Positions 43,178 to 52,307 of a stretch of DNA of 64,000 nt are shown here, one piece after another (position 1 is the stretch's first letter; each line of letters opens with the position of its first letter). Location: positions 1 to 64,000 of the forward strand of contig CAISPO010000059.1 in NCBI GenBank assembly GCA_903887415.1. The letters run 5' to 3'. Below the pieces are notes generated by a model. It was given only the letters and a program-made list of their open reading frames with translations, had not been told where the DNA came from and searched no databases. A program made the position numbers and the translations under genes. The stretch is from an uncultured Bacteroidota bacterium. Lineage in GTDB: Bacteria > Bacteroidota > Bacteroidia > Chitinophagales > Chitinophagaceae.

Positions 43178-43606
43178 ATGAAGGGTATGGGAGTCATTTA
43201 TGCAGATATTGAATTGATAAATGGCGATGACCTTGCTTTATCCCGCAAGTTTATTATTGGTGAAGACGAAATAAAACGCATGCATGTAAATATGTTGGTG
43301 GATACAGGCTCGTATATGTTGGCAATAAATGAGGATATTCAGGAACAAATGCAATTTCCGGTTGTTGATAAAAAGAAAGCCCAACTTGCCAATAGCCATG
43401 TAGTGGAATGCGACGTGGTTGGCCCTGTAGAACTAAGATTCAAAAACCGCGCTACTACCTGCAGAGCAATGGTACTACCTGGAAATAGCGAGCCTTTATT
43501 GGGCGCAATACCTTTAGAAGATATGGACGTACTGATTCACCCATTGCGACAGGAACTTATTGTAAATCCTGATCACCCCTATTTTGCGGTAACGAAGCTG
43601 AAATAA
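43178..43606 (+). CDS. Retropepsin-like aspartic protease, cytoplasmic type
   Basis: 142 aa. The D-T-G motif is in MLVDTGSYMLAI, with a C-terminal LLGAIPLEDMDVLI segment replacing the usual GxxxL element. The family is a clan AA protease, common near housekeeping genes. There is no signal peptide. It has the same fold as the island lipoprotein at 10300 but belongs to a separate branch. Confidence 0.85.
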   Translation: MKGMGVIYADIELINGDDLALSRKFIIGEDEIKRMHVNMLVDTGSYMLAINEDIQEQMQFPVVDKKKAQLANSHVVECDVVGPVELRFKNRATTCRAMVLPGNSEPLLGAIPLEDMDVLIHPLRQELIVNPDHPYFAVTKLK

Positions 43607-43621
43607 CCACACCAGGCTTAG

Positions 43622-44062
43622 CTAAGGAGCTGGTGGCAGCAATGCATCTACAAAATACTGTATCGCGAGTGCATATCCATCCATGCCAAGGCCGCTGATG
43701 GAGCCTTTGCACTTGGCGGAGATAAAAGAAGTCTTGCGATAATCTTCCCTTGCCAATACGTTAGAAATATGCACTTCTACCACTGGTACGCCGATGGCGC
43801 TTACCGCATCAGCTAGAGCAATGCTGGTATGGGTGTAGGCTCCTGCATTAAGCACAATGCCGTTCATCATGCCCATGCAATTGTGCAGATAGTTAATGAG
43901 TTCACCTTCCACATTGCTTTGATAGCAGTGCAGGTGCACGAGTGGGAAGCGCTTGGTTAGCTGCTTCAGGTAATGGTCCAGCGTTTGGTGCCCATATATT
44001 TCCGGCTCTCGTGTGCCGAGGAGGTTTAGGTTGGGGCCGTTGACAATAGCGATGTGAAGCAT
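43622..44062 (-). CDS. aroQ: 3-dehydroquinate dehydratase, type II
   Basis: 146 aa from ATG 44062; an in-frame ATG at 44233 would add 57 residues translated from the intergenic repeat. IAIVNGPNLNLLGTREPEIYG and the catalytic Arg/Tyr are present, then LNAGAYTHTSIALADAV and VEVHISNVLAREDYR. It dehydrates 3-dehydroquinate in the shikimate pathway. Dodecameric in known cases. Confidence 0.96.
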   Translation of the reverse strand: MLHIAIVNGPNLNLLGTREPEIYGHQTLDHYLKQLTKRFPLVHLHCYQSNVEGELINYLHNCMGMMNGIVLNAGAYTHTSIALADAVSAIGVPVVEVHISNVLAREDYRKTSFISAKCKGSISGLGMDGYALAIQYFVDALLPPAP

Positions 44063-44067
44063 AAAAT

Positions 44068-44245
44068 AATTTGAAAATGTGCAAATTTGAAAATGTGCAA
44101 ATGCACATGGCATCGCAAATTCCAAATGATCAATTTGCATTAGTGAGTAAGTTACACAAAACAAATAAACAACGAGATCATTTTCAAATTTCCACGTTAA
44201 CTTGTGCATCGCGCGAAATCTGCACATTTTCAAATTTGCACATTA
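44068..44245. repeat. Direct and inverted AATTTGAAAATGTGCA repeats between aroQ and xerD
   Basis: AATTTGAAAATGTGCA appears twice in direct order (44068-44083 and 44084-44099) and once inverted at 44221-44236. The gap between holds the promoters of aroQ and xerD, which are divergent, so a shared structure or operator is possible. A related word, CACATTTGCACATTTG, occurs near 27384. Confidence 0.7.
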
Positions 44246-44251
44246 AACTAA

Positions 44252-45154
44252 ATGTGGGACGCATACATAAAAGGGTTTAGGGCTTACCTGATGCTGGAGC
44301 GGTCGATGTCGGAAAATACGATAGAGGCTTACCTGCATGATGTGGCTATGTTGCGCGACCACCTGGCCGATGCGTATCCCGGAGTAGGTGTGGAACGCAT
44401 AGAACTGGAGCATCTGCAGTCGCTGCTGGTGAATATCAATGAGCTTGGGCTGTCGGCCGGTACGCAGGCGCGGGTGCTGAGCGGCATAAAGTCGTTTTAC
44501 CGGTATCTGCTGCTGGAAGAAGTGGTAAAGAAAGACCCTACTGAACTGCTGGATGCCCCCAAACTGCGGCGGTCGCTGCCACATGTGCTGAGCCTGGCCG
44601 AGATAGACGAGTTGTTTGCAGCCATAGACCATAGCACGCCCGAGGGCCAGCGCAATCATGCTATGCTGGAGACCATGTATAGCTGCGGACTGCGGGTGAG
44701 CGAGCTGATAGGCCTGCACCTTACCAATCTATATCTCGATGTAGGCTTCATAAAAGTAGTAGGCAAGGGCAATAAAGAGCGGCTGGTGCCGATAGGCGAG
44801 GCCGCGGTAAAATACATACTGCTCTATAAAGAGAACATCAGGAACCACCTGCCGAAAATAAAAAAAGGCGATGAAGACATCTTGTTTCTGAACAGGCGGG
44901 GTGGGGCGCTGTCGCGGGTCATGGTGTTCATGATACTGAAGGAACTGGCACTGAAGATAGGGCTGAAACAGAATATCCATCCCCACACGCTGCGGCATTC
45001 ATTTGCCACACACCTTGTAGAAGGCGGGGCAGACCTGCGCGCCGTGCAGGAAATGATGGGGCATAAAAGCATAACGACCACAGAGATATACACGCACCTG
45101 GACAGGGGCTACTTGCGGCAGACATTGGAAAAATATCATCCGAGGTTTAAGTGA
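44252..45154 (+). CDS. xerD: Site-specific tyrosine recombinase XerD
   Basis: 300 aa. The N-terminal SAM-like domain (RAYLMLERSMSENTIEAYLHD) is followed by the catalytic domain: R in YSCGLRVSEL, K in VVGKGNKER, HxLR in HPHTLRHSFATHL, H in MMGHKS, and Y in TTEIYTHLDRGYL. It resolves chromosome dimers at dif. The sequence is a normal Xer length with no element-specific domain. Confidence 0.92.
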   Translation: MWDAYIKGFRAYLMLERSMSENTIEAYLHDVAMLRDHLADAYPGVGVERIELEHLQSLLVNINELGLSAGTQARVLSGIKSFYRYLLLEEVVKKDPTELLDAPKLRRSLPHVLSLAEIDELFAAIDHSTPEGQRNHAMLETMYSCGLRVSELIGLHLTNLYLDVGFIKVVGKGNKERLVPIGEAAVKYILLYKENIRNHLPKIKKGDEDILFLNRRGGALSRVMVFMILKELALKIGLKQNIHPHTLRHSFATHLVEGGADLRAVQEMMGHKSITTTEIYTHLDRGYLRQTLEKYHPRFK

Positions 45155-45341
45155 CCATACTCAATTATATTTACGCGATTTGAACTATTTAACAGTTTAC
45201 CTCGTAAAATATTAGTAAATTACAATAGAAAATCTGGCGATTTCGCAATTCAAACCCGATCTGGCTCCTTTCTCAATTGCTTCTTACTCTCTAAGAAGGT
45301 CTGCACGTATGGGTTTTCATTGAAAACCACAAAACCGGTTA

Positions 45342-47621
45342 ATGGAAAATGATCAAAAGAAGGAAAATGGAAAAATCGCGTCTGAACTACTGATCGCGAA
45401 CAGGGAAATCATATTTCATAACGAAGAGAAGGAAAAACGCGCATCTGAATTAGCTGTTGCGAACGTGGAGCTTGCTTTTCAGAGTGAAGAAAAGGAAAAA
45501 CGAGCTTCTGAATTGGCAATTGCCAATGAGGAACTTGCCTTTCAGAGTGAGGAAAAGGAAAAGCGCGCGTCAGAATTAATCATTGCAAACAAAGAGCTTG
45601 TTTTCCAGAACAGCGAGAAAGAAAAACGGGCGTCTGAACTGCTGATAGCAAACAAAGAACTGGCGTTTCAGAACGAAGAAAAAGAAAAGCGGGCATCAGA
45701 GCTGGCCATTGCCAATAAAGAGCTGATTTTTCAGAATCAGGAAAAAGAAAAGCGCGCCGCGGAATTGGCTCATGCAAAAGAGCTGTATGAGTTTCTCAGT
45801 GAGATCAATCAAACCATCGTACATTCCAAAGATCAGCAAACGGTTTTCAGAGAATCGTGCCGCATTGCTGTTGGTTTTGGGAAATTCCAGGCTGCCTGGA
45901 TCAGCACATTCGACTCTGGAAATAAATTTAACCTGATCGAGTCCTGCGGCATGTCTGACGAAGACACCGCGATGTTCAAACAAATCAATTACGAAAACAG
46001 TGGGCCATTCGGGAAAGTGGTGCATACCGGCGGCTTTTACCTGTGCAACGACATAGAAAACGACTCATTACTGATCAACTGGCGGCCGCTTGCTATGGCG
46101 CGTGGATGGCGGTCGTGTATGGCATTGCCGATCAGAAATCGCAGGATTGTTGTAGCCATATTTATCATTGTCTCGGCTGAAAAAGATTTATTCAAATCCC
46201 AGGAGGTTTCCCTGCTTGTTGAAGCTGCAGACGACATTTCATTCGCGATTGATATCTTCGAAAAAGATGGCCAGAGAAAAGAAATGGAGGATACATTGCT
46301 CCTCACAAATAAAAAGCTCGCTTTTCAGAATGATGAAAAGGAGAAACGTGCATCAGAACTGATCATCGCTAACGAAGAACTTGTTTTCCAGAATGAAGAG
46401 AAAGAAAAACGTGCATCGGAGCTTATTGTAGCAAATGAAGAGCTTGTTTTTCAGAATAGGGAGAAAGAAAAGCGGGCATCTGAACTGGCGATAGCCAATG
46501 TGGAGCTTGCATTCCAAAACGAAGAGAAGGAAAAGCGTGCGTCAGAGCTGGCCATTGCAAACGCTGAGCTTGCGTTTCAAAACACAGAGAAAGAAAAACG
46601 TGCATCGGAACTGATCATCGCTAATGAAGAACTCGTTTTTCAGAATGAGGAAAAAGAAAAACGTGCATCCGAGCTCGTGATCGCCAACGTAGAACTTGCT
46701 TTTCAGAATGAGGAGAAAGAAAAACGTGCATCCGAACTGATCATAGCAAACAAAGAGCTTGTGTTCCAGAATGAAGAGAAGGAAAAGCGTGCATCGGAAT
46801 TAGCTATTGCGAACAAGGAGCTCATTTTTCAGAATGAAGAAAAAGAAAAACGTGCATCTGAGCTGATCATAGCCAATAAAGAGCTTGTCTTCCAGAACGA
46901 AGAAAAAGAGAAACGCGCTACCGAACTGATCTTTATACTTAAGGAGCGCCGTAAGTCGGAACATGAAAGAAAAAAATCAGATGACCTGCTGGCTAATATA
47001 CTGCCGGACGATGTAGCTGATGAGCTGAAGATGAAAGGGACTACTACGGCACGGCAATATGATAATGTAACCATACTGTTTACGGATTTTGTCAATTTTA
47101 CGAGTGCAGGGGAACGAATGAGCCCCCAGGAGCTTATAGATGAGCTGCACACTTGTTTTACAAAATTTGACGAGATCATAGACAAGTATAATATTGAAAA
47201 GATAAAGACGATCGGCGATGCCTACCTGGCTGTTGCCGGCCTCCCTATCGCCGATCCGAAACATGCGGAGAACATCATTATGGCTGCAACGGAGATAAAC
47301 GCTTTTATGCAGGAAAGGCTGGCAACACATGCCGAAAGGACATTTGACATACGCATAGGCATACACAGCGGGAGCGTAGTAGCAGGGATAGTAGGCATGA
47401 GGAAGTTTGCCTATGACATATATGGCGACGCTGTGAACACGGCAGCCCGTATGGAACAAAGCAGCGAATCAGGAAAAATAAACATTTCACACAGCACATA
47501 CCTTTTAGTGAAGGACAATATTGATTGTGTCTATCGCGGCGAAATACATGCCAAGGGAAAGGGCAGAATGAAAATGTATTATGTGGGCTTGCCGGCAATA
47601 GAGCCGCCTGCATCTGCGTAA
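45342..47621 (+). CDS. Adenylate cyclase with GAF domain and two arrays of 21-residue coiled-coil repeats
   Basis: 759 aa. Array 1 has five full 21-residue units (residues 28-132). A GAF domain follows (about 155-325), then array 2 with nine full units (about 331-519) and a degenerate last unit leading into the cyclase linker. The class III cyclase catalytic domain (about 550-745) has metal ligands in LFTDFVNF and KTIGDAYLAV, and YDIYGDAVNTAARM with the adenine-selecting Asp. Each unit reads like EKEKRASEL followed by ANxELxFQN and spans exactly three heptads. No TM helix. Repeats probably set the length and register of the signalling coiled coil. Confidence 0.93.
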   Translation: MENDQKKENGKIASELLIANREIIFHNEEKEKRASELAVANVELAFQSEEKEKRASELAIANEELAFQSEEKEKRASELIIANKELVFQNSEKEKRASELLIANKELAFQNEEKEKRASELAIANKELIFQNQEKEKRAAELAHAKELYEFLSEINQTIVHSKDQQTVFRESCRIAVGFGKFQAAWISTFDSGNKFNLIESCGMSDEDTAMFKQINYENSGPFGKVVHTGGFYLCNDIENDSLLINWRPLAMARGWRSCMALPIRNRRIVVAIFIIVSAEKDLFKSQEVSLLVEAADDISFAIDIFEKDGQRKEMEDTLLLTNKKLAFQNDEKEKRASELIIANEELVFQNEEKEKRASELIVANEELVFQNREKEKRASELAIANVELAFQNEEKEKRASELAIANAELAFQNTEKEKRASELIIANEELVFQNEEKEKRASELVIANVELAFQNEEKEKRASELIIANKELVFQNEEKEKRASELAIANKELIFQNEEKEKRASELIIANKELVFQNEEKEKRATELIFILKERRKSEHERKKSDDLLANILPDDVADELKMKGTTTARQYDNVTILFTDFVNFTSAGERMSPQELIDELHTCFTKFDEIIDKYNIEKIKTIGDAYLAVAGLPIADPKHAENIIMAATEINAFMQERLATHAERTFDIRIGIHSGSVVAGIVGMRKFAYDIYGDAVNTAARMEQSSESGKINISHSTYLLVKDNIDCVYRGEIHAKGKGRMKMYYVGLPAIEPPASA
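45423..45737 (+). repeat. Five 63-bp coding repeats (array 1 of the cyclase gene)
   Basis: Five consecutive units of 63 bp begin at 45423. They encode 21-residue blocks with the constant core EKEKRASEL and variable hydrophobic positions. Nucleotide identity between units is high but synonymous sites vary. Confidence 0.93.
46332..46898 (+). repeat. Nine 63-bp coding repeats (array 2 of the cyclase gene)
   Basis: Nine consecutive 63-bp units run from 46332 to 46898 with no indels, then a degenerate tenth unit. They encode the same block as array 1. High identity makes copy-number change by slippage or recombination likely. Confidence 0.93.
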
Positions 47622-47626
47622 CCTAA

Positions 47627-48253
47627 TTACATTTTCTTCACCAGTATAGTAAACTCATATAGCGGGTAATCATGTAAAAGAGCTACATATTTGGAGCAGT
47701 TCGTTTTGCAGAAATCAAAAATTAGGCTGGGGTTAGCGTAGTACAAATAATCCCTCATGTACTCTTTATCGGAATACGAAGTGAGCATATTGAAGGAGAA
47801 GCCTTTCCTGCTGATCTTGTTCATATTCAGGATCACATCATCAATATACTTCTTCCAGTCTTCATCATTATGCTGCAGCCGCACATTAAATATGCCGCTG
47901 GCAATCACATAATCAAACTGCTGATTATCATTAATTTCTGTACACCAGCTCAAGTTATCTGCGATGCCATTATGGGCCATTCCCTGGTTAACCATTTCCT
48001 GCGAAATATCGAAACCTGTATAGTGAAATGGCCTGTCGGTTTTTTGCAGATATGCATAGTAAGCGCCATATCCGCAACCGTAGTCCAGTATCGATATGTC
48101 TTCAAGTGATGCTTCAAATACCCGTGATAACTGCGAAAAACGAAGCTCCTGCGATTCGGTAGAATTCCAGTCAACACCACGAGGGGTCACTCCGTGTTCT
48201 TTTATCTTTTCGGTATAATAATCGTTTACCGTGTCGAGTATCTTATTTTTCAT
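47627..48253 (-). CDS. Class I SAM-dependent methyltransferase
   Basis: 208 aa. The SAM loop is ILDYGCGYGAYYAYL at about residues 56-70, then FDISQEMV and a DYVIASGIF strand. The substrate is unknown. It overlaps the WbqC gene by 4 bp, so it is likely a surface-sugar methyltransferase. Confidence 0.85.
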   Translation of the reverse strand: MKNKILDTVNDYYTEKIKEHGVTPRGVDWNSTESQELRFSQLSRVFEASLEDISILDYGCGYGAYYAYLQKTDRPFHYTGFDISQEMVNQGMAHNGIADNLSWCTEINDNQQFDYVIASGIFNVRLQHNDEDWKKYIDDVILNMNKISRKGFSFNMLTSYSDKEYMRDYLYYANPSLIFDFCKTNCSKYVALLHDYPLYEFTILVKKM

Positions 48254-48942
48254 TTTACGTATTTCATGAATTTTGTGGCGTCAGGGCCCTCGTTAAAAAT
48301 AAGGTCAAGCACAGTAACTCCATGTTCGAAAGGAGGGTAGAGCTGGGTGTATTCCGGGTAGCCCGAATAATCCATCCAGGTTAATTTCACTCCTGCATCC
48401 TCAAATAGGCTATCTACAATATAGTCCTTTGCCGCCGGACCGGATATGTACTCAGTACCGCCGGCTTGTTGCACCAGGTTCAGGAGGCGTTCCGTCTGTC
48501 CGTCTGCAAGCACATAATCACTCGACCAGGATATTTTGGTTTTGATGCCCAGTATCTCATTGATCATTTTTATCAGCTCATAGTTTACGTTGCTTAGTAG
48601 CTGTTCCTGTGAATTGAGATAGAAATTCTCAAATACGTCCTTATAATCTTTAAAGAACTTTGCCTTGCTGTAAAATTGCTTTATGGTTGCCCAATGGTCT
48701 TTCGCCCATTTAGCTTCCGAGATCACGGTCTCGTTTATCTTCTGAAAGTATTTGCCTTTTACCTCTACCGGCACGGTGAGCCATGCAAGGCCATTAAGCG
48801 TTTTTATTTTATTGCGGTTGCGCCAGTCCCTGCGGGTGTACTGCATATCGTCATACAGTATGAATTCATCAACCAGTGCGATCATATCAAAATATCCCTT
48901 CCACGGTATATAATTCGACTGGAGTATTGCGACTTTTTTCAT
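48250..48942 (-). CDS. WbqC family protein
   Basis: 230 aa. The start KKVAILQSNYIPWKGYFDMI and the segment DEFILYDDMQYTRRDWRNRN are diagnostic of WbqC-like proteins, which are found in O-antigen and polysaccharide clusters. Its biochemical activity is not established. It is translationally coupled to the methyltransferase. Confidence 0.9.
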   Translation of the reverse strand: MKKVAILQSNYIPWKGYFDMIALVDEFILYDDMQYTRRDWRNRNKIKTLNGLAWLTVPVEVKGKYFQKINETVISEAKWAKDHWATIKQFYSKAKFFKDYKDVFENFYLNSQEQLLSNVNYELIKMINEILGIKTKISWSSDYVLADGQTERLLNLVQQAGGTEYISGPAAKDYIVDSLFEDAGVKLTWMDYSGYPEYTQLYPPFEHGVTVLDLIFNEGPDATKFMKYVK

Positions 48943-49083
48943 GTATTTCTAGGCAAACCTGTTGCTGTACAAAGGTAAAAAATAAAACGAGGAAAAGGGG
49001 GTGGAAGCGAAATATCAGACAATCATAATAGGGTAGCGTATATTACCCCTTGCTCTTTTAAAAAATGATATTTACTTTGTGCT

Positions 49084-51582
49084 ATGGCAAAAACGCAGAA
49101 AAAAAATACCCCCGCTGATGTAACTCCTAAGGAACAAAAGCCAGTACCGCAACCCGCTAAGCCAAAGCCACAGGCGATGGTAAGTGATACACCTGTCGCT
49201 GATTTTTTTGACAAGCTGGGCAATAAAGCATGGCTCGTTTCACTCGGGCTTATTTTCATAGTAGCGTTTATTGTTTTCAAGGACTACCTCACTTTTGATA
49301 AGGCATATATGTTCAAGGATATCGGCAGCGATACCTTCAACGGCCTTTATCCGTACCGGTATTATACCGCCGACCAGGTAGCCAAGGGGCATTTCCCCAC
49401 CTGGTCTTACGACTGGGGCATCGGGCAGAATATCTTTGCGCTAATCTTCCGCGATCCGTTCGATATTTTCCTGTTCATTGGCGGCAAAGACCATATCATG
49501 TACGGGATAATCTACAAAGAGCTGTTCAAGATATTACTAGGCGGGGTTACCTTCTTCTTCTACCTGCGTACAATGAAGCTCTCCAATTTTACCTCTGTCG
49601 CCGGCAGCCTTATGTTTGCGTTCTGTTCATTCATGATAATAGGTGGGGCATGGAATTACTTTTCTTATGAGGCATTCGCCGCCGCGCTGCTCTTACTAGC
49701 TTTCGAGAAGCTATTTGTGGAAAAGAAGTGGTTCCTGTTTCCCATAGCCATTTTTATTATAGCCATTTCCACGCCTGTAAACCTGTATATCTATGGCCTG
49801 TTCCTGGCGTTATATGCTATACTCAGGTGTATTCAGACCGGTATTACAGATATAAAAGGTATAGCAAGCGTTTTTCTGAAAATGATAGGCTACGGCAGCC
49901 TTGGGCTTTTATTGAGCGCACCATTTCTGATCGAAAATATTTTTGTGACGCTGGAGAGCCCCCGCGGTAACGGCAGCAGTTCCTACGCACACATACTTTC
50001 TTCTACACCCATGTTCAGCATTGCAGATAACATGAACCTCGGTACGTCGGTAATGCGTTTCTTCTCTGGCGATATACTGGGCAGCGGCAACGATTTCAAA
50101 GGTGTGCAAAACCTGCTGGAAGCGCCAATGTTCTACTGCGGCATACCCTGCCTGTTGCTGATGCCGCAGGTATTTCCGTTCCTGGCAAAAAGGGTAAGAA
50201 TAGCCTTCATTGTTTTTGCTGCAGTTTGGTTACTGCCTATTATTTTCCCTTACTTTAGATATGCCTTTTGGCTGTTCACAGGTGATTACTACCGTGCGTA
50301 TTCATTCCTTGTGGCGCTCATGTTCCTGTTCTTCTCTATGCAGGCACTGGACATGATCATTCAGAAACGGAAGATAAACCTGGTGACGCTTATTGTTACG
50401 GTTATTGTTTTGTTTATTCTCCTCAACTATCCTTATTTCCCGGACAGATCTATTGTAAGCTCCTCCATATTCACTTTTGTGTGTACGCTGTTGCTGGCAT
50501 ATGCCGGGCTGCTGTTTTTTATGGGAAAGCAAAACAGTCCTGTATATGTAAAGTACATTTTCCTCGGCCTTGTTTTTTGCGAGGTGATGTATTTTTCAAA
50601 CATCTCTGCAAATGAGCGCGATGCAGTAACCGCCGCAGAGCTTACGCAAAAAGTAGGGTATAATGATTATTCCATGGAGGCTTTGAACTATGTAAGGGCT
50701 AATGATCATACTAATTCGTTTTACCGTATAGATAAGAATTACTGGTCATCACCTGCTATGCACGGCTCGCTGAACGATGGTATGGTGCAGGGATACCATG
50801 GTACAAGCTCGTACAACTCTTTCAACCAGGGCAATTATATCAGCTACCTTGGTTTGTTTGGCGTAGTTGACATATCAAATGAGCTCACGACCAGGTGGGC
50901 AAGCGGACTCAATACCCGCCCCATCCTGGAGTCGGAAAACAGGGTAAAGTACATCCTGGCAAGAGGTAATATTAACCCCCTGTGGTATTCGATCTGCGAT
51001 ACGTTGGGTACATTTGGAAACATAAAGCTGTTCCGCAATAAGCTGATGCTGCCAATAGGGTACACCTATGATAAATTCCTGCCGGAAAGTGCATTTAAAA
51101 GTCTCGGTAATACGCAAAAAGATTTTGTCAGCCTTTCAACATGCGTGGTTAGTGATAAGGATGTGACTAAGGTAGCCGGCCTTGCACCTTTTCAACTGCG
51201 CGACACTATTGCGCCAAATGCTTTCTCTATTGATATTTATAAGCAGCGCATAGATGAATTGGCCAAAGACTCTCTGAAAGTGGCCAAATTTGACGAAAGC
51301 GAAATATCCGGTACTATAGACCTGGCTACAGACAAGATGATGTATATCTCCATACCCTATGACGATGGCTGGAACCTGAAAGTAAACGGGCAGAAGACGG
51401 ACAAAATAAAGCTCTTCTCAGGCATGACCGGTATCATGCTCAAAAAAGGCCATAACGATGTGGTAATGACCTACCATCAGCGCTACATTGGTGCCGCGTT
51501 AATGATGGTATTGCTTGGGTTATTGGCGTATATCGGGCTTGGGGTTTTCACCTGGAGGAAGAATAAAATTACGGTTAGTTAG
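49084..51582 (+). CDS. YfhO-family polytopic membrane protein
   Basis: 832 aa. A Lys/Pro-rich N-terminus leads into about 12 TM helices. The IGSDTFNGLYPYRYY loop and DWGIGQNIFAL segment match YfhO proteins, which resemble GT-C glycosyltransferases. The C-terminal region (about 700-800) is a soluble beta domain, with KMMYISIPYDDGWNLKVNG typical of the family, before one last TM helix. A glycolipid or teichoic-acid-like glycosyl transfer role is inferred. Its 3' end overlaps the convergent GT2 gene by 8 bp. Confidence 0.88.
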   Translation: MAKTQKKNTPADVTPKEQKPVPQPAKPKPQAMVSDTPVADFFDKLGNKAWLVSLGLIFIVAFIVFKDYLTFDKAYMFKDIGSDTFNGLYPYRYYTADQVAKGHFPTWSYDWGIGQNIFALIFRDPFDIFLFIGGKDHIMYGIIYKELFKILLGGVTFFFYLRTMKLSNFTSVAGSLMFAFCSFMIIGGAWNYFSYEAFAAALLLLAFEKLFVEKKWFLFPIAIFIIAISTPVNLYIYGLFLALYAILRCIQTGITDIKGIASVFLKMIGYGSLGLLLSAPFLIENIFVTLESPRGNGSSSYAHILSSTPMFSIADNMNLGTSVMRFFSGDILGSGNDFKGVQNLLEAPMFYCGIPCLLLMPQVFPFLAKRVRIAFIVFAAVWLLPIIFPYFRYAFWLFTGDYYRAYSFLVALMFLFFSMQALDMIIQKRKINLVTLIVTVIVLFILLNYPYFPDRSIVSSSIFTFVCTLLLAYAGLLFFMGKQNSPVYVKYIFLGLVFCEVMYFSNISANERDAVTAAELTQKVGYNDYSMEALNYVRANDHTNSFYRIDKNYWSSPAMHGSLNDGMVQGYHGTSSYNSFNQGNYISYLGLFGVVDISNELTTRWASGLNTRPILESENRVKYILARGNINPLWYSICDTLGTFGNIKLFRNKLMLPIGYTYDKFLPESAFKSLGNTQKDFVSLSTCVVSDKDVTKVAGLAPFQLRDTIAPNAFSIDIYKQRIDELAKDSLKVAKFDESEISGTIDLATDKMMYISIPYDDGWNLKVNGQKTDKIKLFSGMTGIMLKKGHNDVVMTYHQRYIGAALMMVLLGLLAYIGLGVFTWRKNKITVS

Positions 51583-52297
51583 TTTTCCTGTTCCGTATAG
51601 TCTGTGCTTTAAACCGCCTCATTATGGCTATAAGCGCCCAGGTGTCTTTCAGCGCCTTTTTCACAATGGCTGCAGAGGCGCCCTTGCTTTGCCCGGCCAC
51701 ACGCGGCAGGTATTTGGATTCCACTTCAATTACCTTTTTTCCGAGGAAGAGCAGCTTTGCGCAGATCTCGCTTTCTACGAGCGAGCTGGTGAGCTGTAGG
51801 TCAAGCTGGTTGAGGTCTTTCTTTTTGTAAACTTTCGTCCAGTTCACATCTTTTAGTGTGATACCTATAAACACTTTGTTCAGCTTCTTATTAAAAAGTG
51901 AGAGTATGTTCCGGAAGAGGCTGTAAGATGTATTCTCTTTCCTGTAGAAAGAAATAAAGGAATCTGCGGGCACATCTTTAAAGGGAAGATATTCATTGGT
52001 ATCAAACTGGCCATCTCCCGGTATCATCGCCACATTCTCATACTGTGCATTGGTGTATATGGATAACAACCCGCCGCCAATGCCCCGGTTGGCTTCGTGC
52101 AGTATCGCCCGAACTTCGGGATATGTTTTGCCAAGCTCCACAGCCTTTTCGCGGGAGCCGTCGGTGCTGTAATCGTCAACAATGAGTATCTCGAAAGTAT
52201 CTGTAAGCCGCTGCAATACAAGGCGTACTCCTGCTACAACCTTTTCCAAAGTTTCACCTTCATTGTAGCATAATACCCCTACAGACCATGTTTGCAT
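51575..52297 (-). CDS. Family 2 glycosyltransferase
   Basis: 240 aa. A GT-A domain: WSVGVLCYNEGETL, ILIVDDYSTDGS, ANRGIGGGL and MIPGDGQFDTNE, with the DxD-like Asp pair. No C-terminal TM pair is evident, so it is a short, soluble or peripheral enzyme. It heads downstream of the aminotransferase gene by 10 bp and belongs to the aminosugar cluster. Confidence 0.9.
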   Translation of the reverse strand: MQTWSVGVLCYNEGETLEKVVAGVRLVLQRLTDTFEILIVDDYSTDGSREKAVELGKTYPEVRAILHEANRGIGGGLLSIYTNAQYENVAMIPGDGQFDTNEYLPFKDVPADSFISFYRKENTSYSLFRNILSLFNKKLNKVFIGITLKDVNWTKVYKKKDLNQLDLQLTSSLVESEICAKLLFLGKKVIEVESKYLPRVAGQSKGASAAIVKKALKDTWALIAIMRRFKAQTIRNRKTN

Positions 52298-52307
52298 GCG
52301 CTATCGA

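Noticed and set aside
43178-43606. Link between this retropepsin and the island protease lipoprotein
   Set aside because: Both have a DTG motif, but this one lacks a signal peptide, lies in a core region and diverges elsewhere; shared fold only.
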